Shown: positions 16,268-24,687, counted from the stretch's first letter. The stretch is DNA of 64,000 nt from VSJD01 sp041653875 (GCA_041653875.1 JBAZEM010000011.1:1-64000); one strand, 5' to 3'. Numbers and translations: made by a program. The notes: a model not told the origin generated them from the letters alone.

Positions 16268-16321
16268 TTGACACGAATTTGCGATATGATAGATTAATAC
16301 TGTTCTACTAATTCTATAGGA
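16268..16321 (+). promoter_or_regulatory. candidate promoter and operator of the rrf2-sulfate locus
   Basis: TTGACA (16268-16273) and TAGATT (16290-16295) are 16 bp apart. Ten bases further lies CTACTAATTCTATAGGA (16305-16321), which matches 15 of 17 bases of a site located the same way in front of cysH (37735-37751). The shared site has partial dyad symmetry (CTAYT...ARTAG), as expected for a dimeric regulator such as the Rrf2 protein encoded directly downstream. Its last bases overlap the rrf2 ribosome-binding region, so binding there could block expression. Confidence 0.5.
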
Positions 16322-16331
16322 GAAAAGGAAT

Positions 16332-16793
16332 ATGCTTTCCAAGCAATCGAAATACGGCTTGCGTGCGTTGATCTACCTGGCGCGCCACTCGCAGGGAAAA
16401 CCGGTACTGATCTCCGAAATTGCGCAACGCGAGAAAATGCCGCGTAAGTTTCTTGAGCGCATCTTGCTCGATCTCAAGAAGCGCGGGGTTCTGCAGAGCC
16501 GGATGGGAAAAGGCGGTGGGTATATATTGGCCCGGCGGCCGGAGCAAATCACCGTGGCGGAAATCATTCGGCTCACGGACGGCCCGCTGGCACCCGTGCC
16601 CTGCGTCAGCCAGACCGCGTACGCAAAGTGTCCGGACTGTAACGACGAGGAGACCTGTTGTATTCGCGTCGTGATGAAAGAGGTGCGCGACGGCATCGCG
16701 CTTATTTTGGACCGTACGAGCCTGGCCGATATGCTCGCAAAACAACAAGCGCTTGAGGCCGGGTCATGCACGGCATTGGCTTACCAGATATGA
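16332..16793 (+). CDS. Rrf2-family transcriptional regulator
   Basis: A 153-residue protein with an N-terminal winged helix (LSKQSKYGLRALIYLA...ISEIAQREKMPRKFLERILLDL) and the wing GGGYILARRPEQITVAEIIR. The C-terminal part holds six cysteines (PCVSQTAYAKCPDC, then ETCC), which exceeds the three ligands of IscR-type [2Fe-2S] proteins. It may therefore bind a cluster or sense thiols. Rrf2 proteins of the CymR/cysteine-control type regulate sulfur uptake, and the sulfate importer follows on the same strand. A good AGGAG/AAGGA ribosome site precedes the ATG. A likely operator lies at 16305-16321, with a second at 37735-37751. Confidence 0.88.
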   Translation: MLSKQSKYGLRALIYLARHSQGKPVLISEIAQREKMPRKFLERILLDLKKRGVLQSRMGKGGGYILARRPEQITVAEIIRLTDGPLAPVPCVSQTAYAKCPDCNDEETCCIRVVMKEVRDGIALILDRTSLADMLAKQQALEAGSCTALAYQI

Positions 16794-16834
16794 GATACTC
16801 AGATGAACAACACATTCGGAAAAGGATTAATATC

Positions 16835-17302
16835 ATGAAAGCATGGCAAAAATGGTTTTACGCCGCGCTGATCAGCGTGGCCCTTAGCGGGACGGTGGGA
16901 TTGGCTGATGAGACCGAACAACGCATCGCCGAACTGGATCAGAAGATCAAGGTCATGGAAAGAAGGCTGGAATTGGCGGAGGAAGCGACTGGCGAAGAGG
17001 CGTCGTTCAAGGGCGTCAATCCGCGCCGCCCGCTCAATCCCGCGAAGGGCCAATGGGGCGCCTGGGAAGTGGCCGCGCGGCTGAGCGGCTTGAATGTGGA
17101 CAAGGCGGCGTTTCCAACGTTCGCGGATCCGAAGAAATCGGCGCAAGCCACCGCCACCTGGGGTGTTGACGCAAACTGGCGCCTGTCGAAAAACACGAAA
17201 TTGGTCCTGGACTATGAACAGAGTTCATTTGACGGCGGCGCCGCCGACGGCGACCGCGAGGACGAGAAAATCGTATTTGTCCGCGCCCAGGTATCGTTCT
17301 GA
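16835..17302 (+). CDS. porin O/P-like outer-membrane protein with large internal deletion
   Basis: A 155-residue protein with a signal peptide (cleavage near VGLADE), then a coiled coil (QRIAELDQKIKVMERRLELAEE), then directly the C-terminal end of a phosphate-selective-porin-like barrel. That end shows GAWEVAARLSGLNV, ATWGVDANWRLSKNTKLVLDYEQ and a terminal RAQVSF ending in Phe. Family members are usually 350-450 residues, so most of the barrel is missing while both ends remain in frame. It may be a non-functional relic or a miniature membrane protein. It follows rrf2 by 41 bp and precedes the sulfate importer, so the ancestral porin probably passed anions such as sulfate. AAAGGA precedes the ATG. 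Confidence 0.65.
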   Translation: MKAWQKWFYAALISVALSGTVGLADETEQRIAELDQKIKVMERRLELAEEATGEEASFKGVNPRRPLNPAKGQWGAWEVAARLSGLNVDKAAFPTFADPKKSAQATATWGVDANWRLSKNTKLVLDYEQSSFDGGAADGDREDEKIVFVRAQVSF

Positions 17303-17304
17303 CG

Positions 17305-17571
17305 TCGTAACAACTCAGGTAGTCAGGAGTCAGAATTCAGAATCCAGAATAAAATATGCAAGAATCAGGCATTGAAGATCGCAATGGGCATTCCACCAAA
17401 ACCATGCGTTTAGCGTCTGTTTTCTTCGTATTCTCTTGGACCACACGGGGTTCCTTATTCTGACTACCTGCCCGCAGTGCTACCCCGCCTGCAACGCTGT
17501 GCGTAGCACTGCGGGCAGGGCACAGCGTTGCAGGCGGGCTGACTTCTGAATTCTGGCTCCTGAGCCGTTAC
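17305..17571. mobile_element. MITE, IS66-type ends, copy 2
   Basis: A 267-bp relative of the element at 12319-12584, running from GTAACAACTCAGG to CTGAGCCGTTAC. It is flanked by a different perfect 8-bp duplication, CTGACGTC (17297-17304 and 17572-17579). Distinct target duplications at the two loci prove independent insertion. The two copies are highly similar at both ends and in the GC-rich hairpin but diverge in the centre (about 17355-17420). It lies right after the mini-porin stop and before cysP, splitting what was probably one operon. Confidence 0.92.
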
Positions 17572-17605
17572 CTGACGTCAATAAAAAACAGAAAGAGCAA
17601 GTATC

Positions 17606-18616
17606 ATGAAAAATAAAACAGTCATTATGGCCTTCGCCGCGCTTATCGCGGCAATCACGTTCGCCTCGGCGTCGCCGAAAGACGTCGAACTTCTGAACGC
17701 GTCTTATGACCCGACGCGCGAGTTTTACACGGACTTCAACACCGCCTTCGCCCGGCACTGGCAGGAAAAAACCGGGCAAAAAGTGACGATCAACCAATCG
17801 CACGGCGGCTCGGGCAAACAGGCGCGCGCGGTTATAGACGGGCTGGAAGCTGACGTGGTCACGCTGGCCCTCGCCTACGACGTGGATGCGCTGTACGAGA
17901 AGGCCAAGTTGATTCCGAAGAACTGGCAGGCGCGCCTGTCCAACAACAGCTCGCCCTACTATTCGACGATTGTGTTCCTGGTACGCAAGGGAAACCCCAA
18001 GGGCATCAAGGATTGGGACGACCTGGCCAAACCGGGCGTCGCGGTCATCACGCCGAACCCAAAAACATCGGGTGGCGCGCGCTGGAACTACCTGGCGGCC
18101 TGGGCTTTCGCGTTGCGCAAGTTCAACGGTGATGAAGCGAACGTGCGCGAGTTCATCCGGCAAGTTTATCGGAACGTTCCCGTGCTCGACTCCGGCGCGC
18201 GCGGATCGACGACAACCTTCGTGCAGCGCGGCATCGGCGACGCACTCATCTCCTGGGAGAACGAGGCTTTCCTCGCCCTCAAGGAGTTCGGCGCCGACAA
18301 ATTCGAGCTGGTCGTGCCCTCCCTCAGCATCCTGGCCGAGCCGCCCGTGACTGTCGTGGACAAGGTGGTGGACCGGCGCGGCACGCGCGCCGTGGCCGGC
18401 GCCTACCTCGATTTCCTGTACACCGAACAGGGCCAGGAATTGGCGGCCAAGCACTTTTACCGACCCCGGCTGGAAAGCGTGGCGACTAAATACGCCGCGA
18501 CGTTCCCAAAGATCGAGCTGATTACCATCGCCGACGTCTTCGGCGGCTGGCAAAAGGCGCAGGCGGCTCATTTCAACGATGGCGGGGTATTCGACCGGAT
18601 TTATGCCAAGCCTTAA
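17606..18616 (+). CDS. cysP: sulfate/thiosulfate ABC transporter substrate-binding protein
   Basis: A 336-residue periplasmic binding protein with a Sec signal peptide (MKNKTVIMAFAALIAAITFASA). Family hallmarks are LLNASYDPTREFYTDFN, NQSHGGSGKQARAVIDGLEADVVTLAL and NPKTSGGARWNYLAAW, which contribute the sulfate-binding loops of Sbp/CysP. It captures sulfate (or thiosulfate) and delivers it to the CysT/CysW channel encoded immediately downstream. Sbp and CysP cannot be told apart by eye here; the gene order P-T-W-A favours CysP naming. The Shine-Dalgarno sequence is weak (AAGAGCAAG). Confidence 0.93.
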   Translation: MKNKTVIMAFAALIAAITFASASPKDVELLNASYDPTREFYTDFNTAFARHWQEKTGQKVTINQSHGGSGKQARAVIDGLEADVVTLALAYDVDALYEKAKLIPKNWQARLSNNSSPYYSTIVFLVRKGNPKGIKDWDDLAKPGVAVITPNPKTSGGARWNYLAAWAFALRKFNGDEANVREFIRQVYRNVPVLDSGARGSTTTFVQRGIGDALISWENEAFLALKEFGADKFELVVPSLSILAEPPVTVVDKVVDRRGTRAVAGAYLDFLYTEQGQELAAKHFYRPRLESVATKYAATFPKIELITIADVFGGWQKAQAAHFNDGGVFDRIYAKP

Positions 18617-18622
18617 CGCGCC

Positions 18623-19441
18623 ATGACCAAGAACCGTAAAACAAATGTCCTCCCCGGCTTCGGGATTTCGCTGGGAGTTACGCTCATGTACCTGGGACTG
18701 ATTGTGCTCATTCCCCTCTCGGCGGTGTTCCTTAAGACGGCGGAGTTGAGCTGGGCGGCGTTCTGGCAAACGGTGACGACGCCGCGCGTGCTGGCGTCTT
18801 ACCGGATAAGTTTCGGGCTATCGCTGTTGGCCGCATCGATCAACGGCGTGTTCGGGTTTATCGTCGCGTGGGTGCTCGTCCGCTACCGGTTCATCGGCAA
18901 ACGTCTTGTCGATGCGTTGGTGGATCTGCCCTTTGCCCTGCCCACCGCCGTGGCCGGCATCGCCCTGACGGCGGTGTATGCGGAGAATGGCTGGATCGGG
19001 CAGTGGTTCAAGCCGCTGGGCGTGAAAATCGCCTTCACGCCGTTCGGTATTCTGATTGCGCTGGTATTTATCGGCCTGCCGTTTGTGGTGCGAACGGTAC
19101 AGCCGGTGCTGGAGGATATTGACCGGCAGATCGAAGAGGCGGCGACCAGCCTTGGCGCCAGCCGTTGGCAAACCATACGGAAAGTGGTGATCCCGACCGT
19201 ACGGCCGGCCCTGCTCACCGGTACGGCCATGGCCTTCGCCCGGGCAGTCGGAGAATATGGCTCGGTTGTGTTCATCGCGGGCAACATGCCGATGCGGACG
19301 GAAATCACGCCGCTCCTGATCATCACCAAACTGGAGCAGTTCGACTACACGGGGGCCACCGCGCTGGCGATGGTCATGCTCATCGCGTCGTTCATACTGC
19401 TCTTGTTCATCAACCTCTTGCAGTCCTGGAGCGCGCGCTGA
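18623..19441 (+). CDS. cysT: sulfate ABC transporter permease CysT
   Basis: A 272-residue inner-membrane permease with about six TM helices. The EEAATSLGASRWQTIRKVVIPTVRPALLTG stretch holds the EAA loop that docks on the CysA ATPase. The N-terminal GFGISLGVTLMYLGLIVLIPLSA and DLPFALPTAVAGIALTAVYA match CysT/CysU. It starts six bases after the cysP stop and is followed ten bases later by cysW, so the genes are co-transcribed. It forms the sulfate channel as a heterodimer with CysW. Confidence 0.94.
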   Translation: MTKNRKTNVLPGFGISLGVTLMYLGLIVLIPLSAVFLKTAELSWAAFWQTVTTPRVLASYRISFGLSLLAASINGVFGFIVAWVLVRYRFIGKRLVDALVDLPFALPTAVAGIALTAVYAENGWIGQWFKPLGVKIAFTPFGILIALVFIGLPFVVRTVQPVLEDIDRQIEEAATSLGASRWQTIRKVVIPTVRPALLTGTAMAFARAVGEYGSVVFIAGNMPMRTEITPLLIITKLEQFDYTGATALAMVMLIASFILLLFINLLQSWSAR

Positions 19442-19451
19442 CAAAGGGATC

Positions 19452-20354
19452 ATGCCAAATTTCATTTCCAGACTCAGCCACGTCCCGGCGCACCAGGTCA
19501 CGGTCACGGAACCGCCGGCGGTGCGCCGCCTGCTGATCTTCACGGCCCTGCTCTTTCTCGGTCTGACGCTGTTCGTTCCGCTGGCCGCGGTGTTCTGGGA
19601 AGCGCTGCGCAAGGGGCTGGACGCGTATGGCGCGGCGCTTGTCGAACCCCAGGCGCTGGCGGCCATACGTCTGACCCTGCTCACGGCGGCGATTGCCGTC
19701 CCGTGCAACCTCGTCTTCGGTGTGATCGCCGCATGGGCCATCGCCAAGTTCGAATTCCGCGGAAAGAATCTGCTGATCACGTTGATCGATCTGCCCTTTG
19801 CGGTGTCGCCGGTGGTGTCCGGCCTGATTTATGTGCTGGTCTTCGGCGCCCAAGGCTGGCTGGGACCCTGGCTCGTTGCGCATGACATCAAGATCGTTTT
19901 TGCCGTGCCGGGCATTGTCCTGGCCACGATTTTTGTCACGTTCCCGTTCGTGGCGCGCGAACTAATCCCGCTGATGCAGGCCCAGGGCACGGAGGAGGAA
20001 GAGGCGGCCATCGTGCTCGGCGCGAACGGCTGGCAGACATTTTGGCGCGTTACGCTGCCCAATATCAAGTGGGCCCTGCTCTATGGCGTGATCCTTTGCA
20101 ATGCGCGCGCCATGGGCGAGTTCGGCGCGGTGTCCGTCGTTTCCGGCCATATCCGGGGGAAGACCAACACCATGCCGTTGCATGTCGAGATTCTCTACAA
20201 CGAGTATAACTTTGTCGCCGCTTTCGCCGTGGCCTCGCTCCTGGCGTTGCTGGCGCTGGTCACGCTGGCGGCCAAGAACCTCGTGGAATGGCGCGCCCAG
20301 AGCGCGCAGGCGGCGTTCCGCCAGGAACTCGATGACACGGAGGGCCTCACATGA
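19452..20354 (+). CDS. cysW: sulfate ABC transporter permease CysW
   Basis: The second channel subunit, 300 residues. Typical CysW sequence includes DLPFAVSPVVSGLIYVLVFG, PFVARELIPLMQAQGTEEEEAA followed by the EAA-like VLGANGWQTFWRVTLPNIKWALL, and ARAMGEFGAVSVVSGHIRG. The stop overlaps the cysA start as ATGA, indicating translational coupling. The C-terminal tail (SAQAAFRQELDDTEGLT) is cytoplasmic. Confidence 0.94.
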   Translation: MPNFISRLSHVPAHQVTVTEPPAVRRLLIFTALLFLGLTLFVPLAAVFWEALRKGLDAYGAALVEPQALAAIRLTLLTAAIAVPCNLVFGVIAAWAIAKFEFRGKNLLITLIDLPFAVSPVVSGLIYVLVFGAQGWLGPWLVAHDIKIVFAVPGIVLATIFVTFPFVARELIPLMQAQGTEEEEAAIVLGANGWQTFWRVTLPNIKWALLYGVILCNARAMGEFGAVSVVSGHIRGKTNTMPLHVEILYNEYNFVAAFAVASLLALLALVTLAAKNLVEWRAQSAQAAFRQELDDTEGLT

Positions 20355-21418
20355 GCATTGAAGTCATGAATATCAAGAAAACTTTCGGCGCCTTCACGGC
20401 GCTGAACGACGTCTCTCTCCAGTTCCCCTCCGGCCAGCTCGTGGCGCTGCTCGGCCCTTCGGGCTCCGGCAAAACCACCCTGCTCCGTGTGATCGCCGGG
20501 TTGGAACCCGCCGACAGTGGAACCGTGCTCTTGGACGGCGAAGACGCCACGCGCCGCAACGCGCGCGAGCGCCAGGTGGGATTCGTGTTCCAACACTACG
20601 CCTTGTTCCGCCATATGACCGTGTTCGACAACGTGGCCTTCGGTTTACAGGTAAAGCCGCGCGCCGCGCGACCCTCCGCCGGCGAAATCCGGCAACGCGT
20701 CATGCGCCTCCTGGAACTGGTACAGATCCACTGGCTGGCGGACCGCTATCCGTCCCAACTTTCCGGCGGCCAACGCCAGCGCGCGGCCCTGGCCCGCGCC
20801 CTTGCGGTGGAGCCCAAGGTGCTCTTGCTCGACGAGCCGTTTGGGGCGCTCGACGCCAAAGTGCGCAAAGAACTCCGGCGCTGGCTGCGGCGCCTGCACG
20901 ACGAAATTCATGTCACCAGCATCTTTGTAACCCATGACGTGGAAGAAGCGCTGCAGGTGTCCGATCGGGTGGTCATCATGAATGAGGGCCGCGTCCAACA
21001 GATCGGCAGTCCCTCTCATGTTTACGAACAGCCCGCCACGCCGTTTGTGTATGAGTTTCTGGGAAGCGTGAACGTTCTGCCGGCCGTCATCCGCGACGGC
21101 CATATCGTCATCGACGGCTCACCGATCGGAAAGTCCGCCGTTGACCACGGACCGGGCGCGATCGGCAAGGTTTATGTCCGGCCTCACAATGTCGAGATCG
21201 CGCGCGAAAAAGGAGCGGATTCGCCGCTGGCCGGGGAGGTTTTGCAAATGCGCGACGTCGGCCCGATCGTGCAGGTCGAATTGAAAAGCGACAGCGGCGC
21301 CATAATCGCGGCCGAACTCGACCGCGACTGCGCGCGGGCGCTCAATCTGGCGGTCGGGGAGCGTGTCTTCCTGCGTTTCCACGACCCCACGGTTTATGCC
21401 GCCGATTATTCGATATGA
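20351..21418 (+). CDS. cysA: sulfate ABC transporter ATP-binding protein CysA
   Basis: A 355-residue ATPase. Walker A is GPSGSGKTT, the Q-loop lies in VFQHYALFRHM, the signature is LSGGQRQR, Walker B is VLLLDEPFGALD, and the switch His is in FVTHDVEEA. The C-terminal ~110 residues (VYVRPHNVEIAREKG...) form the TOBE-type regulatory domain usual for CysA. It powers sulfate import through CysT/CysW. It is the last gene of the importer; the next gene is convergent from the minus strand. Confidence 0.95.
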   Translation: MSIEVMNIKKTFGAFTALNDVSLQFPSGQLVALLGPSGSGKTTLLRVIAGLEPADSGTVLLDGEDATRRNARERQVGFVFQHYALFRHMTVFDNVAFGLQVKPRAARPSAGEIRQRVMRLLELVQIHWLADRYPSQLSGGQRQRAALARALAVEPKVLLLDEPFGALDAKVRKELRRWLRRLHDEIHVTSIFVTHDVEEALQVSDRVVIMNEGRVQQIGSPSHVYEQPATPFVYEFLGSVNVLPAVIRDGHIVIDGSPIGKSAVDHGPGAIGKVYVRPHNVEIAREKGADSPLAGEVLQMRDVGPIVQVELKSDSGAIIAAELDRDCARALNLAVGERVFLRFHDPTVYAADYSI

Positions 21419-21502
21419 CCCGCAACGCGCGCACAGGCGTATTCCCGAGGACGCACAATCGCCCGCCTTCGCCGGAAAGCCTTGCGGCCGGCCGCCGGAG
21501 CT

Positions 21503-22165
21503 TCACCTTTTATGGAGTGTTTCCGGCCGGCTCAGCCGGACGTATATCGAGGAGGCCAGCTCTTTGTCGATGGCAAATTGCGATTGCCCGATTTGGAACA
21601 CATAGGACGGATATTTTTGAATTGAATTTATCGTTATGCCGGGCAGGACGCCCATGGCCATAAGTTTTTGAAGTTTATCGCGGTCTTTCGTGTGGATATA
21701 GGCGATTTTGCCTTTTTGATTCACATCCAGACGATCGAGCGCTGAAACCGTCTTGCCGATATTTTCCTTGGATTTCCGGCAGCATTCGCCCTCGGGGATG
21801 GGCTTGCCATGCGGACAGAATTTCGGATGGCCGAGCAGAATGCAGATGTTCTCCTCCAGGCCTTCGTGAAGGAGATGCTCGAATCGGCAGCTTATCGGAT
21901 GGACCAGTTTCTTTTTTACATCCAGAATATCCGCCGAAAGCCTTTCAGCCAGGCGATGGCGCCGGACAATCAGCCGGCCTTCTTTTTTCCCTTTTTCAGT
22001 CAGGCTGATTTGGTCTTTGATTAATTTGACATAACCTGATTTGCATAACTCATCTATGGCCGGCTCGCCTTTGGCGATGCCCACATCGGTTGACGCTTGC
22101 TTTTCTTCTTCCGCGCGCACCCACAGGGTTTCAAGGATCTCTTCCGCATTATCACTGAGCTTCAT
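21503..22165 (-). CDS. DtxR-family metalloregulator fused to a FeoA domain
   Basis: A 220-residue protein: an N-terminal winged helix (LSDNAEEILETLWVRAEE...DELCKSGYVKL), a DtxR-type dimerisation and metal-binding region (RRHRLAERL, CRFEHLLHEGLEENICILLGHPKFCPHGKPIP), and a C-terminal SH3-like FeoA domain (KLQKLMAMGVLPGITINSIQKYPSYVFQIGQSQFAIDKELA). It probably senses Fe2+ or Mn2+ and controls the feo operon in which it is the last gene. No separate FeoA is present, so the fused domain may also serve the FeoB partner role. The start at 22165 overlaps the end of the zinc-ribbon gene by 14 bp. Confidence 0.85.
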   Translation of the reverse strand: MKLSDNAEEILETLWVRAEEEKQASTDVGIAKGEPAIDELCKSGYVKLIKDQISLTEKGKKEGRLIVRRHRLAERLSADILDVKKKLVHPISCRFEHLLHEGLEENICILLGHPKFCPHGKPIPEGECCRKSKENIGKTVSALDRLDVNQKGKIAYIHTKDRDKLQKLMAMGVLPGITINSIQKYPSYVFQIGQSQFAIDKELASSIYVRLSRPETLHKR

Positions 22166-22337
22166 CTTTCCCGCTCCTCTTTTTGAAACGTTTAAACCAA
22201 TCCGGCTCCGGCGGACTTTCAAAACCGCAATTCGGGCATCTGATCAATCGGCAGCCCTTCATCATGGGACAGCCCTTACAGGCCGCCCCGGCTTTGTCCT
22301 GGTCGAATTCATGTCCACATAGACTGCATTTCATCAT
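22152..22337 (-). CDS. small cysteine-rich zinc-ribbon protein of the feo operon
   Basis: A 61-residue protein with paired cysteine knuckles (CSLCGHEF, CKGCPMMKGC, CPNCGFE) that suggest a zinc ribbon or an iron-binding fold, ending in a basic helix (WFKRFKKRSGKDEAQ). Small proteins of this pattern are found next to feoB in various anaerobes. Their role is not established, though partner or maturation roles like FeoC are plausible. The ATG overlaps the FeoB permease stop (ATGA), so it is translationally coupled to it. An immediately following second ATG (22334) could also be used. Confidence 0.72.
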   Translation of the reverse strand: MMKCSLCGHEFDQDKAGAACKGCPMMKGCRLIRCPNCGFESPPEPDWFKRFKKRSGKDEAQ

Positions 22338-23785
22338 AAGCGCGCCCCCGTGACATACAACACGCCGTTGACCAGGAATCCCACAAAAAACGAAAAAAAC
22401 AATATGAAAACCGATATGGCCACCCCGGTTTTCATCCCTCTTTCCTTCACGTTCATCAGGAATTGGGCGATGCAGGGCAAAAACAAAGTCAGCGTAACGC
22501 AAGCCACCACCAACTGGTTGCCGTCGAGCAACCCGGCTTTCTTGATGTCATAAAGGCCGCCCGCGCCGTAATCTCTCCTGAAGAAACCGAACAAGAAGGC
22601 GACCGCCGCCTGGTCCGGCAATCCGATCCAGCGGATCGGATATTCCAAGGCCCTGGTAAGCAGGTTGAACAAACCGGTCAGTTGACCTATCCAGATAAAA
22701 ATGCTGGCCAGGATAAACATGGGGAATATTTCGTTAAAATACCATTTGACCCGCGTATAGGTCTTGATAAACACATTGGAGAGCTTGGGTAATCTGAGCG
22801 GCGGAATTTCCATATAAAAGGACGGCGAATCGCCGGGCAGAATCCGGGCGGAAAGGAATCCGATTAAAAGAAAGACCAGGATCAAGACACCCAGCCAGAC
22901 CAGTAATCCCAGGCGATTATCCTTGAGCAGAGCGAATATCACCCCCAACTGCGCCGAGCAGGGAACGGCCAAGGCCAGCAAAACAGTCGCAATGATCCTT
23001 TCTCTCTTCGTCGGGAGCGTGCGCGTAACCATGGTGGCCATCGTATCGCATCCCAAGCCGAGCACCATGGGGATTACCGCCCGGCCGGTCAGGCCGATCT
23101 TTTTAAAAAGCCGGTCTATAAGCAAGGCCAGCCGCGGCAGGTAACCGGTGTCCTCAATTACCGCAAAGGCAATGAAGAATGTGGTCACAATCGGCAGGAT
23201 CAGGGCGACCGCATACCTGATCCCCAACGTGATAACGCCGTATTGACCGACGAATAAGTCTCTTAAAACCTGCCAGGGAACAAATCGCCCGACAAGAAGC
23301 GTCACCCACGGGTTGATGTAGTTTTCGAATATGTCGGTCTCAATGAAGTTCACGACTGTTCCCGCCCCAAACTCCCCCACAAATTTATAAATTCCGTAAT
23401 AAAGAATCAGGATTAAAATAGGAATGCCGGTCAAAGGATCGATCATAATGCGGCTTAAATATTCCCGGAACGGCGGCCTTTCCCGGATTAAATGTTCCAC
23501 CGCTTCGTCCGTGATGCGGCTGGCTTCCTCCTGTCGCCGAACGGTGATTATATAAGAAAGCGGATCGGGATAATGCGACTTTGTGGAATCGACGATTTCT
23601 TTTATCCGGTTGAATGCCGCCGGTTCTTTGGCCTTGACCAGGGCGATTATTTCACGGTCTTCCTGGAGGAGCAGCAATGCGATGGCGCGTTTTGCGAGGC
23701 CGTACTCGGCGGCAAGCGATAATTCTATCTTTTCAACGGATATCTCCAGGATATCCCCCGGATCATTGTCCCTTGGCGCGTACAT
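22334..23785 (-). CDS. feoB: ferrous iron transporter FeoB, membrane permease half
   Basis: A 483-residue protein corresponding to the helical linker and transmembrane part of FeoB. It has the first Gate domain (PLTGIPILILILYYGIYKFV), VIPMVLGLGCDTMATMVTRTLPTKRERIIATVLLA with the conserved Cys, and the second Gate with the SIFIWIGQLTGL helix. The G domain is encoded separately upstream (23763-24347). The split looks natural: the ATG at 23785 has its own GGGAGGA Shine-Dalgarno sequence at 9-bp spacing inside the end of the G-domain gene, and the two genes overlap by only 23 bp. It imports Fe2+ across the inner membrane under control of the partner GTPase. Confidence 0.9.
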   Translation of the reverse strand: MYAPRDNDPGDILEISVEKIELSLAAEYGLAKRAIALLLLQEDREIIALVKAKEPAAFNRIKEIVDSTKSHYPDPLSYIITVRRQEEASRITDEAVEHLIRERPPFREYLSRIMIDPLTGIPILILILYYGIYKFVGEFGAGTVVNFIETDIFENYINPWVTLLVGRFVPWQVLRDLFVGQYGVITLGIRYAVALILPIVTTFFIAFAVIEDTGYLPRLALLIDRLFKKIGLTGRAVIPMVLGLGCDTMATMVTRTLPTKRERIIATVLLALAVPCSAQLGVIFALLKDNRLGLLVWLGVLILVFLLIGFLSARILPGDSPSFYMEIPPLRLPKLSNVFIKTYTRVKWYFNEIFPMFILASIFIWIGQLTGLFNLLTRALEYPIRWIGLPDQAAVAFLFGFFRRDYGAGGLYDIKKAGLLDGNQLVVACVTLTLFLPCIAQFLMNVKERGMKTGVAISVFILFFSFFVGFLVNGVLYVTGARL

Positions 23786-24347
23786 ACTCTTCAATCCTCC
23801 CTTTCAACATGTCTATGCCCCGGCCCGTGGTGGAAACGGTGGCCGTCACGGGCACTTTCAGCTGTTTGGCGATATGCTCAAGGTCGATCTTCATGCCCGT
23901 TTTTTCCGCCTCATCAATGATATTCAGCGCCAGAACCACGGGAAGCTGCGCTTCGATTAATTGCAGGGTGAGTGGCAGCATTCTTTCCAGATTCTTGGCG
24001 TCGATGACATGAATAAGCACAACCGGTTTTTCATCGAGCAAGATGCTTCTTGCCACGCGCTCCTCCTCGGTGATCGGCAGGAGCGAATACATTCCGGGAG
24101 TATCGATGACTTCAAATTCTTCCGCGCCTATTTTGGTTTTACCCCGGAATACTTCCACGGTGGTGCCGGGATAATTCGATACGGCGGCATACATGCCGGT
24201 CAGGCGGTTAAACAAAAGCGACTTGCCCACGTTGGGCGAGCCGACGATCGCGATTTTGCGCAAATTGTCATGCCGGCTGCTTTCTTTGTCGCCGCAGCAA
24301 GAAACGCTGCGGTTGAATTTCCCGAGTAATTTATTTATCAAGCTCAT
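23763..24347 (-). CDS. feoB: FeoB-type GTPase encoded as a separate protein
   Basis: A 194-residue G protein equal to the N-terminal domain of FeoB. G1 is GSPNVGKS, G2 is in YPGTTVEV, G3 is DTPGMYS, G4 is NIID and G5 falls near VSTTGRG. An extra N-terminal segment carries a CCGDKE motif. It should gate the separately encoded permease downstream. Its start overlaps by 17 bp the end of a decayed outer-membrane gene (24331-24626), suggesting that gene once led the operon. A Fur box lies upstream of both. Confidence 0.9.
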   Translation of the reverse strand: MSLINKLLGKFNRSVSCCGDKESSRHDNLRKIAIVGSPNVGKSLLFNRLTGMYAAVSNYPGTTVEVFRGKTKIGAEEFEVIDTPGMYSLLPITEEERVARSILLDEKPVVLIHVIDAKNLERMLPLTLQLIEAQLPVVLALNIIDEAEKTGMKIDLEHIAKQLKVPVTATVSTTGRGIDMLKGRIEEYVRAKGQ

Positions 24348-24626
24348 CGGGTCCGCCTTTAAAATATTCCATTCCGAAATCGTAATTTAAATAGTTGGCA
24401 TACCTTGTTTTTACACCGTCTATATTGGCTTCATTCGGAACGCTGTATATGACATCCGCATGGAGAATAAAAGGCTTTAATTTTTTCGGCCGCAGAGCGG
24501 CGCGGTCCAGGCGCTGACCGGTCCGGCCGAGACCGGCTGCCATTCCTCCGCTTTTTCCTCGGACGTTTGGGCCGATGCGAGATTAACGACGCCGAAGACA
24601 AAACCCGCCAAGAACGGCTTTTTCAT
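24331..24626 (-). pseudogene. remnant of an outer-membrane protein gene
   Basis: Two overlapping short frames look like pieces of one gene. The first (24626-24477) encodes a signal peptide, MKKPFLAGFVFGVVNLASAQ, followed by EEWQPVSAGPVSAWTAPLCG. The second (in another frame, to 24331) carries LKPFILHADVIYSVPNEAN then DGVKTRYANYLNYDFGMEYF, with alternating hydrophobic/aromatic residues like barrel strands. The frame change and the very short total length (~98 codons) indicate a deletion plus frameshift. The original gene lay first in the feo operon behind the Fur box, so it may have handled iron uptake at the outer membrane. Its exact family is not identified. Confidence 0.5.
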
Positions 24627-24668
24627 TTTATTCGGCCCCTTTCTTTGCGATCGGCCGACACTCTGCTT

Positions 24669-24687
24669 GATAATGATAATCATTGTC
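24669..24687 (-). promoter_or_regulatory. Fur box
   Basis: GATAATGATAATCATTGTC matches the 19-bp Fur consensus GATAATGATAATCATTATC at 18 of 19 positions. It lies 42 bp upstream of the first start codon of the feo transcript (24626), where a repressor would block it under iron-replete conditions. It is also just beyond the 3' end of fur, a convincing local iron-control site. Confidence 0.88.

Noticed and set aside
16285..16290. TATGAT as the -10 box of the rrf2 promoter
   Set aside because: It lies only 11 bp after TTGACA, too close; TAGATT at 16-bp spacing is preferred.
21415..21663. Possible small gene overlapping the cysA stop (ATGA)
   Set aside because: It runs into the convergent DtxR-FeoA gene, has no motif, and is rich in Arg/Pro as expected for random GC-rich frames.
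22334..24347. feoB frameshift pseudogene
   Set aside because: The permease half has its own ATG with a strong ribosome site and the G-domain protein ends at a normal boundary, so a natural split is more likely.
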